A stretch of DNA of 64,000 bases from Aurelia coerulea. Taxonomy: Eukaryota; Cnidaria; Scyphozoa; Semaeostomeae; Ulmaridae. Positions 50,223 to 62,755 of the stretch are shown here, in pieces. The stretch spans positions 11,975,896-12,039,895 of the forward strand of contig CM076957.1 of assembly GCA_039566865.1 (NCBI GenBank), read 5' to 3'. Position numbers and translations under genes: made by a program. The notes under the pieces were generated by a model. The model saw only the letters and a list, made by a program, of their open reading frames with translations. It was not told the origin of the DNA and searched no databases. Position 1 is the first letter of the stretch, and each line of letters starts with the position of its first letter.

Positions 50223-51718
50223 TCGATTAATTAAATGTTTATTTTCTCAAAGAAAACAAAATATAACAACAAAAAGTGTGGATTAACGTACTTTAGTAGC
50301 TACAATATATATTATAAAGAGTATTGCACTCTTCGTCCTTTAAAACCTTGGTTCTGCCCGTAAATTTCTTTTATAGCACTATATTAGTGCTGTAGCAGCT
50401 ATTTTTGGAAACATTACTATAGACATTAGTTTTTTTTAGTCTCATTTTAGCTTTACTGCATGAATAAACATCGATTAATTAAATGTTCATTTCCTCAAAG
50501 AAAACAAAATATAACAACAAAAAGTGTGGATTAACATACTTTAGTAGCCAAAAATATATATTATAAAGAATATTGGACTCATGGTCCTTTAAAACTTTAG
50601 TTCTGCCGGTAACTTCTTTATTACACTTTATTAGTGCTGCAGCAACCAATTTTTTAAACATTACTATAAACATTAGTTTTTTCTTTCGTTTCATTTTAGC
50701 TTTACTGCATAAACAAACATCGATTAATTAAATGTTTATTTTCTCAAAGAAAATAAAATATAACAACAAAAAGTGTGGATTAACGTACTTTAGTAGCTAC
50801 AATAAATATTATAAAGAATATTGGACTCATGGTCCTTATAAAACTTTGGTTCTGCCAGTAATCTTTTTTATAGCTCTATATTAGTGCTGTAGCAGCTATT
50901 CTTTGAAACATTACTATAGACATTAGTTTTTTCTTTAGTCTCCTTTTAGCTTTACTGCATAAACAAACATCGATTAATTAAATGTTCATTTTCTCAAAGA
51001 AAACAAATTACAAACACAAAAAGTGTGGATTAACTTACTTAAGTAACCAAAATATATATTATAAAGAATATTGCACTCATGGCCTTTTAAAACTTTAGTT
51101 CTGCCAGTAACTTCTTTATAGTACTTTATTAGTGCTGCAGCAACGATCTTTTGAAACATTACTATCTACATTAGTTATTTCTTTCGTTTCATTTTAGCTT
51201 TACTGCATAAACAAACATCGATTAATTAAATGCTTATTCTCTCAAAGAAAACAAAATATAACAACAAAAAGTGTGGATTAACGTACTTTACTAGCTACAA
51301 CATATATTATAATTATAATGTATTGCACTCTTCGTCCTTTAAAACTTTTGTTCTGCCAGTAATTGCTTTTAGAGCACAATGTTAGTGCTGAAGCAGCCAT
51401 TCTTGGAAACATTACTATAGACATTAGTTTTTTCTTTAGTGTCATTATAGCTTTACTGCATAAACAAACATCGATTAATTAAATGTTTATATTCTCAAAG
51501 AAAACATAACATAACAACAAAAAGTTAGGATTAACGTACTTTAGTAGCCGAAAATATATATTATAAAGAATATTGCAATCATGGTCCTTTAAAACTTTAG
51601 TTCTGCCAGTAACTTCTTTATAGCACTTTATTAGTGCTGGAGCAACCAACTTTTGAAACATTACTATAAACATTAGTTTTTTCTTTTTTTCATTTTAGCT
51701 TTACTGCATTAACAAACA
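50223..51718. repeat. Six-monomer spacer between the ten-monomer blocks (1496 bp)
   Basis: Monomers start at 50223, 50471, 50720, 50970, 51218 and 51471. The first two repeat 47270 and 47509. Monomer 50720 mixes the AATAAATATTAT left part of 47757 with TTGGACTCATGG. Monomer 51218 has an irregular ATAATTATAATGTATTG stretch. Monomer 51471 has CCGAAAATATAT and an open minus-strand frame of 64 codons that I regard as chance. Confidence 0.8.
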
Positions 51719-54185
51719 TCGATTAATTAAATGTTTATTTTCTCAAAGAAAACAAAATATAACAACAAAAAGTGTGGATTAACGTACTTTAGTAGCTACA
51801 ATAAATATTATAAAGAGTATTGCACTCTTCGTCCTTTAAAACTTTTGTTCTGCCAGTAATTTCTTTTATAGCACTTTATTAGTGCTGTAGCAGCTATTCT
51901 TTGAAACATTACTATAGACATTAGTTTGTTCTTTATTTACTCCATAAACAAACATCGATTAATTAAATGTTCATTTTCTCAAAGAATACAAAATACAAAC
52001 ACAAAAAGTGTGGATTAACTTACTTTAGTAGCCAAAATATATATTATAAAGAATATTGCACTGATGGTCCTTTAAAACTTTAGTTCTGCCAGTAACTTCT
52101 TTATAGCACTTAATTAGTGATGCAGCAACCAATTTTTGAAACATTACTATAAACATTAGTTTTTTCTATGGTTTCATTTAGCTTTACTGCATAAACAAAC
52201 ATCGATTAATTGAATGTTTATTTTCTCAAAGAAAACAAAATATAACAACAAAAAATGTGGATTAACTTACTTTAGTAGCCAAAATATATATTATAAAGAA
52301 TATTGCACTCATGGTCCTTTAAAACTGTAGTTCTGCCAGTAACTTATTTATAGCACGTTATTAGTGCTGCAGCAACCAATTTTTGAAACATTACTATAAA
52401 CATTAGTTTTTTCTTTCGTTTCATTTTAGCTTTACTGCATAAACAAACATCGATTAATTAAATGATTATTTTCTCAAAGAAAACAAAATATAGCAACAAA
52501 AAGTGTGGATTAACGTACTTTAGTAGCTAAAATATATATTATAAAGAGGATTGCACTCTTCGATCTTTGGGTCTGCAAGTAATTATTTTTATAGCACTAT
52601 ATTAGGGCTGTAGCAGCCATTCTTGGAAACATTGCTATAGACATTAGTTTTTTCTTTAGTCTCATTTTATCTTTACTGCATAAACAAACATCGATTCATT
52701 GAATGTTTATTTTCTCAAAGAAAACAAAATACAAACACAAAAAGTGTGGATTAACTTACTTTAGTAGCTACAATATATATTATAAAGAGTATTGCACTCT
52801 TCGTCCTTTAAAACTTTAGTTCTGCCAGTAATTTCTTTTAGAGCACTATGTTAGTGCTGTAGCAGCCATTCTTGGAAACATTACTATAGACATTAGTTTT
52901 TTCTTTAGTCTCTATATAGCTTTACTGTATAAACAAACATCGATTAATTAAATGTTTATTTTCTCAAAGAAAACATAATATAACAACAAAAAGTGTGGAT
53001 TAACGTACTTTAGTAGCCAAAATATATATAATAAAGAATATTGCAATCATTGTCCTTTAAAACTTCAGTTCTGCCAGTAACTTCTTTATAGCACTTTATT
53101 AGTGCTGGAGCAACCAATTTTTGAAACATTACTATAAACATTAGCTTTTTCTTTCGTTTCATTTTAGCTTTACTGCATAAACAAACATCGATTAATTAAA
53201 TGTTTATTTTCTCAAAGAAAACAAAATATAACAACAAAAAGTGTGGATTAACGCACTTTAGTAGCTACAATATATATTATAAAGGGTATTGCACTCTTCG
53301 TCCTTTAAAACTTTGGTTCTGCCAGTAATTTCTTTTATAGCACTATATTAGTGCTGTAGCAGCCATTCTTGGAAACATTACTATAGACATTAGTTTTTTC
53401 TTTAGTCTCATTTTAGCTTTACTGCATAAACAAACATCGATTAATTAAATGTTTATTTTCTCAAAGAAAACAAAATATAACAACAAAAAGTGTATACTAA
53501 CGTACTTTAGTAGCTACAATATATATTATAAAGAGTATTGCACTCTTCGTTCTTTAAAACTTTAGTTCTGCCAGTAATTTCTTTTAGAGCACTATATTAG
53601 TGCTGTAGCAGCCATTCTTGGAAACATTACTATAGACATTAGTTTTTTCTTTAGTCTCATTTTAGCTTTACTGCATAAACAAACATCGATTAATTAAATG
53701 TTTATTTTCTCAAAGAAAACAAAAAAATATAACAACAAAAAGTGTATACTAAAGTACTTTAGTAGCTACAATATATATTATAAAGAGTATTGCAATCTTC
53801 GTTCTTTAAAACTTTAGTTCTGCCAGTAATTTCTTTTAGAGCACTATATTAGTGCTGTAGCAGCCATTCTTGGAAACATTACTAAAGACATTAGTTTTTT
53901 CTTTAGTCTCATTTTAGCTTTACTGCATAAACAAACATCGATTAATTAAATGTTCATTTTCTCAAAGAAAACAAAATACAAACACAAAAAGTGTGGATTA
54001 AGTTACTTTAGTAGCCAAAATATATATTATAAAAAATATTGCACTCTTCGTCCTTTAAAACTTTAGTTCTGCCATTAACTCTTTTATAGCACTTTATTAG
54101 TGCTACAGCAACGATTTTGTGAAACATTACTATATACATTAGTTTTTTCTTTCGTTTCATTTTAGCTTTACTGCATAAACAAACA
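51719..54185. repeat. Ten-monomer block, copy 2 (2467 bp)
   Basis: Monomers start at 51719, 51955, 52202, 52450, 52691, 52940, 53188, 53437, 53686 and 53938. Each lies 3962-3963 bp after its partner, and all slot markers recur, including the 13-bp tail deletion in slot 1, TCTATGGTTTC, and the ATTCATTGAATG start. Small differences include CTTCGATCTTTGG in slot 4 and AACAAAAAAATATAAC in slot 9. Confidence 0.88.
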
Positions 54186-55166
54186 TCGATTAATTAAATG
54201 TTAATTTTCTCAAAGAAAACAAAATACAAACACAAAAAGTGTGGATTAACTTACTTTAGTAGCCAAAATATATATTATAAAGAATATTGCACTCATGGTC
54301 CTTTAAAACTTTAGTTCTGCCAGTAGCTTCTTTATAGCACTATATTAGTGCTGCAGCAACGATTATTTGAAACATTACTATATACATTAGTTATTTCTTT
54401 AGTTTCATTTTAGCTTTACTGCATAAACAAACATCGATAAATCGAATGTTTATTTTCTCAAAGAAAACAAAATACAAACAGAAAAAGTGTGGATTAACTT
54501 ACTTTAGTAGCCAAAACATATATTATAAAGAATATTGCAATCATGGCCCTTTAAAACTTTAGTTCTGCCAGTAACTTCTTTATAGCACGTTATTAGTGCT
54601 GCAGCAACCAATTTTTGAAACATTACTATAAACATTAGTTTTTTCTTTCGTTTCATTTTAGCTTTACTGCATAAACAAACATTGATTTATCCTATGTTTA
54701 TTTTCGCAAAGAAAACAAAATATAACAACAAAAAGTGTGGATTAACGTACTTTAGTAGCTACAATACAAATTATAAAGAATATTGCAATCTTCGTCCTTT
54801 AAAAGTTTGGTTCTGCCAGTAATTTCTTTTATAGCACTATTTACTGCTGTAGCAGCCATTCTTGGAAACATTACTATAGACATTAGTTTTTTCTTTAGTC
54901 TCATTTTAGCTTTACTGCATAAACAAACATCGATTAATTAAATGTTCATTTTCTCAAAGAAAACAAAATACAAACACAAAAAGTGTGGAGTAACGTACTT
55001 TAGTAGCTACAATATATATTATAAAGAGTATAGCACTCTTCGTCCTTTAAAACCTTGGTTCTGCCCGTAAATTTCTTTTATAGCACTATATTAGTGCTGT
55101 AGCAGCTATTCTTGGAAACATTACTATAGACATTAGTTTTTTCTTTATTTACTCCATAAACAAACA
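54186..55166. repeat. Four-monomer block, copy 1 (981 bp)
   Basis: Monomers start at 54186, 54434, 54682 and 54930. Markers are a beta with GCAGCAACGATTATTTG, a beta, an ATTGATTTAT start with CACTATTTACTGCTG, and an alpha with GAGTATAGCACTCTTCG, CCCGTAAATTTC and the 13-bp tail deletion. The block recurs at 56636-57615 with an offset of 2449-2450 bp. Confidence 0.85.
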
Positions 55167-56635
55167 TCGATTAATTAAATGTTCATTTTCTCAAAGAATA
55201 CAAAATACAAACACAAAAAGTGTGAATTAACTTACTTTAGTAGCTAAAATATATATTATAAAGAGGATTGCACTCTTCGAACTTTGGGTCTGCAAGTAAT
55301 TTCTTTTATAGCACTATATTAGGGCTGTAGCAGCCATTCTTGGAAACATTGCTATAGACATTAGTTTTTTCTTTAGTCTCATTTTATCTTTACTGCATAA
55401 ACAAACATCGATTCATTGAATGTTTATTTTCTCAAAGAAAACAAAATATAACAAAAAAAAGTGTGGATTAACGTACTTCAGTAGCTAAAATATATATTAT
55501 AAAGAACATTGCATTCTTCGTCCTTTAAAACTTTGGTTCTGCCAGTAATTTCTTTTATAGCACTATAATAGTGCTGTAGCAGCCATTCTTGGAAACATTA
55601 CTATAGTCATTAGTTTCTTCTTTAGTCTCATTTTAGCTTTACTGTACATCGATTAATTAAATGTTCATTTTCTCAACGAAAACAAAATACAAACACAAAA
55701 AGTGTGGATTAACTTACTTTAGTAGCTACAATATATATCTTAAAGAGTATTGCACTCTTCGTCCTTTAAAACTTTAGTTCTGCCAGTAATTTCTTTTAGA
55801 GCACTATGCTAGTGCTGTAGCAGCCATTCTTGGAAACATTACTATAGACATTAGTTTTTTCTTTAGTCTCATTATAGCTTTACTGTATAAACAAACATCG
55901 ATTAATTAAATGTTTATTTTCTCAAAGAAAACATAATATAACAACAAAAAGTGTGGATTAACGTACTTTAGTAGCCAAAATATATATAATAAAGAATATT
56001 GCAATCATTGTCCTTTAAAACTTCAGTTCTGCCAGTAACTTCTTTATAGCACTTTATTAGTGCTGGAGCAACCAATTTTTGAAACATTACTATAAACATT
56101 AGCTTTTTCTTTCGTTTCATTTTAGCTTTACTGCATAAACAAACATCGATTAATTAAATGTTTATTTTCTCAAAGAAAACAAAATATAACAACAAAAAGT
56201 GTGGATTAACGTACTTTAGTAGCTAAAATATATATTATAAGGAGGATTGCACTCTTCGATCTTTGGGTCTGCAAGTAATTATTTTTATAGCACTATATTA
56301 GGGCTGTAGCAGCCATTCTTGGAAACATTGCTATAGACATTAGTTTTTTCTTTAGTCTCATTATAGCTTTACTGTATAAACAAACATCGATTAATTAAAT
56401 GTATATTTTCTCAAAGATAACAAAATATAACAACAAAAAGTGTGGATTAACGTACTTTAGTAGCTACAATATATATTATAAAGAGTATTGCACTCTTCGT
56501 CCTTTAAAACTTTTGTTCTGCCAGTAATTTCTTTTATAGCACTATATTAGTGCTGTAGCAGCCATTCTTGGAAACATTACTATAGACATTAGTTTTTTCT
56601 TTAGTCTCATTTTAGCTTTACTGCATAAACAAACA
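55167..56635. repeat. Six monomers with the CTTCAG/ATGCTAG/ACATAAT triplet
   Basis: Monomers start at 55167, 55408, 55649, 55898, 56146 and 56387. Monomers 55167 and 56146 carry the 8-bp CTTCG deletion. Monomer 55408 is a CTTCAG monomer ending ACTGTACATCG, an 8-bp tail deletion that recurs at 59331, 61274 and 63501. Monomers 55649 and 55898 complete the triplet. Confidence 0.8.
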
Positions 56636-57615
56636 TCGATTAATTAAATGTTCATTTTCTCAAAGAAAACAAAATACAAACACAAAAATGTGGATTAACT
56701 TACTTTAGTAGCCAAAATATATATTATAAAGAATATTGCACTCATGGTCCTTTAAAACTTTAGTTCTGCCAGTAGCTTCTTTATAGCACTATATTAGTGC
56801 TGCAGCAACGATTATTTGAAACATTACTATATACATTAGTTATTTCTTTAGTTTCATTTTAGCTTTACTGCATAAACAAACATCGATTAATTGAATGTTT
56901 ATTTTCTCAAAGAAAACAAAATACAAACACAAAAAGTGTGGATTAACTTACTTTAGTAGCCAAAACATATATTATAAAGAATATTGCAATCATGGTCCTT
57001 TAAAACTTTAGTTCTGCTAGTAACTTCTTTATAGCACGTTATTAGTGCTGCAGCAACCAATTTTTGAAACATTACTATAAACATTAGTTTTTTCTTTCGT
57101 TTCATTTTTGCTTTACTGCATAAACAAACATTGATTTATTGTATGTTTATTTTCGCAAAGAAAATAAAATATAACAACATAAAGTGTGGATTAATGTACT
57201 TTAGTAGCTACAATAAATATTATAAAGAGTATTGCAATCCTCGTCCTTTAAAAGTTTGGTTCTGCCAGTAATTTCTTTTATAGCACTATTTACTGCTGTA
57301 GCAGCCATTCTTGGAAACATTACTATAGACATTAGTTTTTTCTTTAGTCTCATTTTAGCTTTACTGCATAAACAAACATCGATTAATTAAATGCTCATTT
57401 TCTCAAAGAAAACAAAATACAAACACAAAAAGTGTGGATTAACGTACTTTAGTAGCTACAATATATATTATAAAGAGTATAGCACTCTTCGTCCTTTAAA
57501 ACCTTGGTTCTGCCCGTAAATTTCTTTTATAGCACTATATTAGTGCTGTAGCAGCTATTCTTGGAAACATTACTATAGACATTAGTTTTTTCTTTATTTA
57601 CTCCATAAACAAACA
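56636..57615. repeat. Four-monomer block, copy 2 (980 bp)
   Basis: Monomers start at 56636, 56883, 57131 and 57379, matching 54186, 54434, 54682 and 54930 slot for slot. It shares the rare ATTGATTTAT start, CACTATTTACTGCTG and GAGTATAGCACTC variants. Confidence 0.85.
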
Positions 57616-60600
57616 TCGATTAATTAAATGTTCATTTTCTCAAAGAATACAAAATACAAACACAAAAAGTGTGGATTAACTTACTTTAGTAGCCAAAATA
57701 TATATTATAAAGAATATTGCACTGATGGTCCTTTAAAACTTTAGTTCTGCCAGTAACTTCTTTATAGCACTTAATTAGTGATGCAGCAACCAATTTTTGA
57801 AACATTACTATAAACATTAGTTTTTTCTTTGGTTTCATTTAGCTTTACTGCATAAACAAACATCGATTAATTGAATGTTTATTTTCTCAAAGAAAACAAA
57901 ATATAACAACAAAAAGTGTGGATTAACGTACTTTAGTAGCCAAAATATATATTATAAAGAATATTGCACTCATGGTCCTTTAAAACTGTAGTTCTGCCAG
58001 TAACTTCTTTATAGCACGTTATTAGTGCAGCAGCAACCAATTTTTGAAACATTACTATAAACATTAGTTTTTTCTTTTGTTTCATTTTAGCTTTACTGCA
58101 TAAACAAACATCGATTAATAAAATGTTTATTTTCTCAAAGAAAACAAAACATAACAACAAAAAGTGTGTATTAACGTACTTTAGTAGCTAAAATATATAT
58201 TATAAAGAGTATTGCACTCTTCGAACTTTGGGTCTGCCAGTAATTTCTTTTATAGCACTATATTAGGGCTGTAGCAGCCATTCTTGGAAACATTGCTATA
58301 GACATTAGTTTTTTCTTTAGTCTCATTTTAGCTTTACTGCATAAACAAACATCGATTAATTAAATGTTCATTTTCTCAAAGAAAACAAAATACAAACACA
58401 AAACGTGTGGATTAACTTACTTTAGTACCTAAAATATATATTATAAAGAATATTGCACTCATGGTCCTTTAAAACTTTAGTTCTGCCAGTAACTTCTTTA
58501 TAGCACTTTATTAGTGATGCAGCAACCAGTTTTTGAAACATTACTATAAACATTAGTTTTTTCTTTCGTTTCATTTTAGCTTTACTGCATAAACAAACAT
58601 CAAATTATTGTATGTTTATTTTCTCAAAGAAAACAAAATATAACAACAAAAAGTGTGGATTGACGTACTTTAGTAGCTAAAATATATATTATAAAGAGTA
58701 TTGCACTCTTCGTCCTTTAAAACCTTGGTCCTGCCCGTAAATTTCTTTTATAGCACTATATTAGTGCTGTAGCAGCCATTCTTGGAAACATTACTATAGA
58801 CATTAGTTTTTTCTTTATTTACTCCATAAACAAACATCGAGTAATTAAATGTTCATTTTCTCAAAGAATACAAAATACAAACACAAAAAGTGTGGATTAA
58901 CTTACTTTAGTAGCCAAAATATATAATATAAAGAATATTGCACTGATGGTCCTTTAAAACTTTAGTTCTGCCAGTAACTTCTTTATAGCACTTAATTAGT
59001 GATGCAGCAACCAATTTTTGAAACATTACTATAAACATTAGTTTTTTCTTTGGTTTCATTTAGCTTTACTGCATAAACAAACATCGATTAATTGAATGTT
59101 TATTTTCTCAAAGAAAACAAAATATAACAACAAAAAGTGTGGATTAACTTACTTTAGTAGCCAAAATATATATTATAAAGAATATTGCACTCATGGTCCT
59201 TTAAAACTGTAGTTCTGCCAGTAACTTCTTTATAGCACGTTATTAGTGATACAGCAACCGGTTTTTGAAACATTACTATAAACATTAGTTTTTCTTTCGT
59301 TTCATTTTAGCTTTACTGCATAAACAAACATCGAATAATTGAATGTTTATTTTCGCAAAGAAAACAAAATATAACAACAAAAAGTGTGGATTAACGTACT
59401 TCAGTAGCTAAAATATATATTATAAAGAACATTGCACTCTTCGTCCTTTAAAACTTTGGTTCTGCCAGTAATTTCTTTTATAGCACTATATTAGTGCTGT
59501 AGCAGCCATTCTTGGAAACATTACTATAGTCATTAGTTTCTTCTTTAGTCTCATTTTAGCTTTACTGTACATCGATTAATTAAATGTTCATTTTCTCAAA
59601 GAAAACAAAATACAAACACAAAAAGTGTGGATTAACTTACTTTAGTAGCTACAATATATATTATAAAGAGTATTGCACTCTTCGTCCTTTAAAACTTTAG
59701 TTCTGCCAGTAATTTCTTTTAGAGCACTATGTTAGTGCTGTAGCAGCCATTCTTGGAAACATTACTATAGACATTAGTTTTTTCTTTAGTCTCATTATAG
59801 CTTTACTGTAAAAAGAAACATCGATTAATTAAATATTTATTTTCTCAAAGATAACATAATATAACAACAAAAAGTGTGGATTAACGTACTTTAGTAGCCA
59901 AAATATATGTAATAAAGAATATTGCAATCATTGTCCTTTAAAACTTCAGTTCTGCCAGTAACTTCTTTATAGCACTTTATTAGTGCTGTAGCAGCTATTC
60001 TTGGAAACATTACTATAGACATTAGTTTTTTCTTTATTTACTCCATAAACAAACATCGATTAATTAAATGTTCATTTTCTCAAAGAATACAAAATACAAA
60101 CACAAAAAGTGTGGATTAACTTACTTTAGTAGCCAAAATATATATTATAAAGAATATTGCACTGATGGTCCTTTAAAACTTTAGTTCTGCCAGTAACTTC
60201 TTTATAGCACTTAATTAGTGATGCAGCAACCAATTTTTGAAACATTACTATAAACATTAGTTTTTTCTTTGGTTTCATTTAGCTTTACTGCATAAACAAA
60301 CATCGATTAATTGAATGTTTATTTTCTCAAAGAAAACAAAATATAACAACAAAAAGTGTGGATTAACTTACTTTAGTAGCCAAAATATATATTATAAAGA
60401 ATATTGCACTCATGGTCCTTTAAAACTGTAGTTCTGCCAGTAACTTCTTTATAGCACGTTATTAGTGCTGCAGCAACCAATTTTTGAAACATTACTATAA
60501 ACATTAGTTTTTTCTTTCGTTTCATTTTAGCTTTACTGCATAAACAAACATCGATTAATTAAATGTTTATTTTCTCAAAGAAAACAAAATATAACAACAA

Positions 60601-61273
60601 AAAGTGTGGATTAACGTACTTTAGTAGCTAAAATATATATTATAAAGAGTATTGCACTCTTCGAACTTTGGGTCTGCAGGTAATTTCTTTTATAGCACTA
60701 TATTAGGGCTGTAGCAGCCATTCTTGGAAACATTGCTATAGACATTAGTTTTTTCTTTCGTCTCATTTTAGCTTTACTGCATAAACAAACATCGATTAAT
60801 TAAATGTTCATTTTCTCAAAGAAAACAAAATACAAACACAAAACGTGTGGATTAACGTACTTCAGTAGCTAAAATATATATTATAAAGAACATTGCACTT
60901 TTCGTCCTTTAAAACTTTGGTTCTGCCAGTAATTTCTTTTATAGCACTATATTAGTGCTGTAGCAGCCATTCTTGGAAACATTACTATAGTCATTAGTTT
61001 TTTCTTTATTTACTCCATAAACAAACATCGATTAATTAAATGTTCATTTTCTCAAAGAATACAAAATACAAACACAAAAAGTGTGGATTAACTTACTTTA
61101 GTAGCCAAAATATATATTATAAAGAATATTGCACTCATGGTCCTTTAAAACTTTAGTTCTGCCAGTAACTTTTTTATAGCACTTTATTAGTGATACAGCA
61201 ACCAGTTTTTGAAACATTACTATAAACATTAGTTTTTTTTCGTTTCATTTTAGCTTTACTGCATAAACAAACA
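57616..61273. repeat. Five-monomer-scale repeat, three imperfect copies (about 1220 bp)
   Basis: Copy starts are 57616, 58837 and 60056 (spacings 1221 and 1219 bp). Monomers run 57616, 57863, 58111, 58352, 58600, 58837, 59084, 59331, 59572, 59821, 60056, 60303, 60551, 60792 and 61028. Slot 1 is a beta with CAAAGAATACAAAAT and CACTGATGG; slot 2 is an ATTGAATG beta. Later slots differ: the second copy has the CTTCAG triplet where the first and third have the CTTCGAACTTTGGG deletion monomer. Each copy is preceded by a monomer with the 13-bp tail deletion, which accounts for the period being below five full monomers. Confidence 0.8.
60303..60550. repeat. Representative beta monomer (248 bp)
   Basis: This is a clean example of the beta family. 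It shares the monomer start and the TTTTCT-CAA-AGAAAA dyad (60322-60336) with alpha. It differs by linked changes: TTACTTTAGTAGCCAAAA, GAATATTGCACTCATGG, GTAACTTCTTTATAGC (one base shorter than alpha), GCTGCAGCAACC, and TTTCGTTTC or close variants in the tail. GCTGCAGC at 60467-60474 is a perfect palindrome that alpha lacks. Many betas have AGCACT or AGCACG followed by TTATT and AGTGCT, so the main dyad is weaker than in alpha. Several betas begin ATTAATTGAATG. Confidence 0.88.
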
Positions 61274-62010
61274 TCGATTAATTGAATGTTTATTTTCTCA
61301 AAAAAACAAAATATAACAACAAAAAGTGTGGATTAACGTACTTCAGTAGCTAAAATATATATTATAAAGAACATTGCACTTTTCGTCCTTTAAAACTTTG
61401 GTTCTGCCAGTAATTTCTTTTATAGCACTATATTAGTGCTGTAGCAGCCATTCTTGGAAACATTACTATAGTCATTAGTTTCTTCTTTAGTCTCATTTTA
61501 GCTTTACTGTACATCGATTAATTAAATGTTCATTTTCTCAAAGAAAACAAAATACAAACACAAAAAGTGTGGATTAACTTACTTTAGTAGCTACAATATA
61601 TATTATAAAGAGTATTGCACTCTTCGTCCTTTAAAACTTTAGTTCTGCCAGTAATTTCTTTTAGAGCACTATGTTAGTGCTGTAGCAGCCATTCTTGGAA
61701 ACATTACTATAGACATTAGTTTTTTCTTTAGTCTCATTATAGCTTTACTGTATAAACAAACATCGATTAATTAAATGTTTATTTTCTCAAAGAAAACATA
61801 ATATAACAACAAAAAGTGTGGATTAACGTACTTTAGTAGCCAAAATATATATAATAAAGAATATTGCAATCATTGTCCTTTAAAACTTAAGTTCTGCCAG
61901 TTACTTCTTTAAAGCACTTTATTAGTGCTGGAGCAACCAATTTTTGAAACATTACTATAAACATTAGTTTTTTCTTTAGTCTCATTTTAGGTTTACTGCA
62001 TAAACAAACA
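61274..62010. repeat. CTTCAG/ATGTTAG/ACATAAT triplet, second of three right-end copies
   Basis: Monomers start at 61274, 61514 and 61763. They match 59331, 59572 and 59821 (offset 1942-1943 bp) and 63501, 63742 and 63991. The first monomer ends with the 8-bp tail deletion ACTGTACATCG, after TTAGTTTCTTC. Confidence 0.83.
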
Positions 62011-62755
62011 TCGATTAATTAAATGTTAATTTTCTCAAAGAAAACAAAATACAAACACAAAAATGTGGATTAACTTACTTTAGTAGCCAAAATATATATT
62101 ATAAAGAATATTGCACTCTTCGTCCTTTAAAACTTTGGTTCTGCCAGTAACTTCTTTATAGCACTTTATTAGTGCTACAGCAACGATTTTGTGAAACATT
62201 ACTATATACATTAGTTTTTTCTTTCGTTTCATTTTAGCTTTACTGCATAAACAAACATCGATTAATTAAATGTTTATTTTCTCAAAGAAAACAAAATATA
62301 ACAACAAAAAGTGTGGATTAACGTACTTTAGTAGCTACAATATATATTATAAAGAGTATTGCACTCTTCGTCCTTTAAAACCTTGGTTCTGCCCGAAAAT
62401 TTCTTTTATAGCACTATATTAGTGCTGTAGCAGCTATTTTTGGAAACATTTCTATAGACATTAGTTTTTTTTTAGTCTCATTTTAGCTTTACTGCATGAA
62501 TAAACATCGATTAATTAAATGTTCATTTCCTCAAAGAAAACAAAATATAACAACAAAAAGTGTGGATTAACGTACTTTAGTAGCTACAATATATATTATA
62601 AAGAGTATTGCACTTTTCGTCCTTTAAAACTTTAGTTCTGCCAGTAATTTCTTTTAGAGCACTATTTTAGTGCTGTAGCAGACAATTTTTGAAACATTAC
62701 TATAAACATTAGTTTTTTCTTTCGTTTCAATTTAAATTTACTGCATAAACAAACA
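62011..62755. repeat. Three-monomer tandem duplication, copy 1 (745 bp)
   Basis: Monomers start at 62011, 62258 and 62507: a gamma with ACAAAAATGTGG and GCTACAGCAACG, an alpha with CCCGAAAATTTC, and a TTCATTTCC alpha. The second copy follows at once. Confidence 0.83.
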
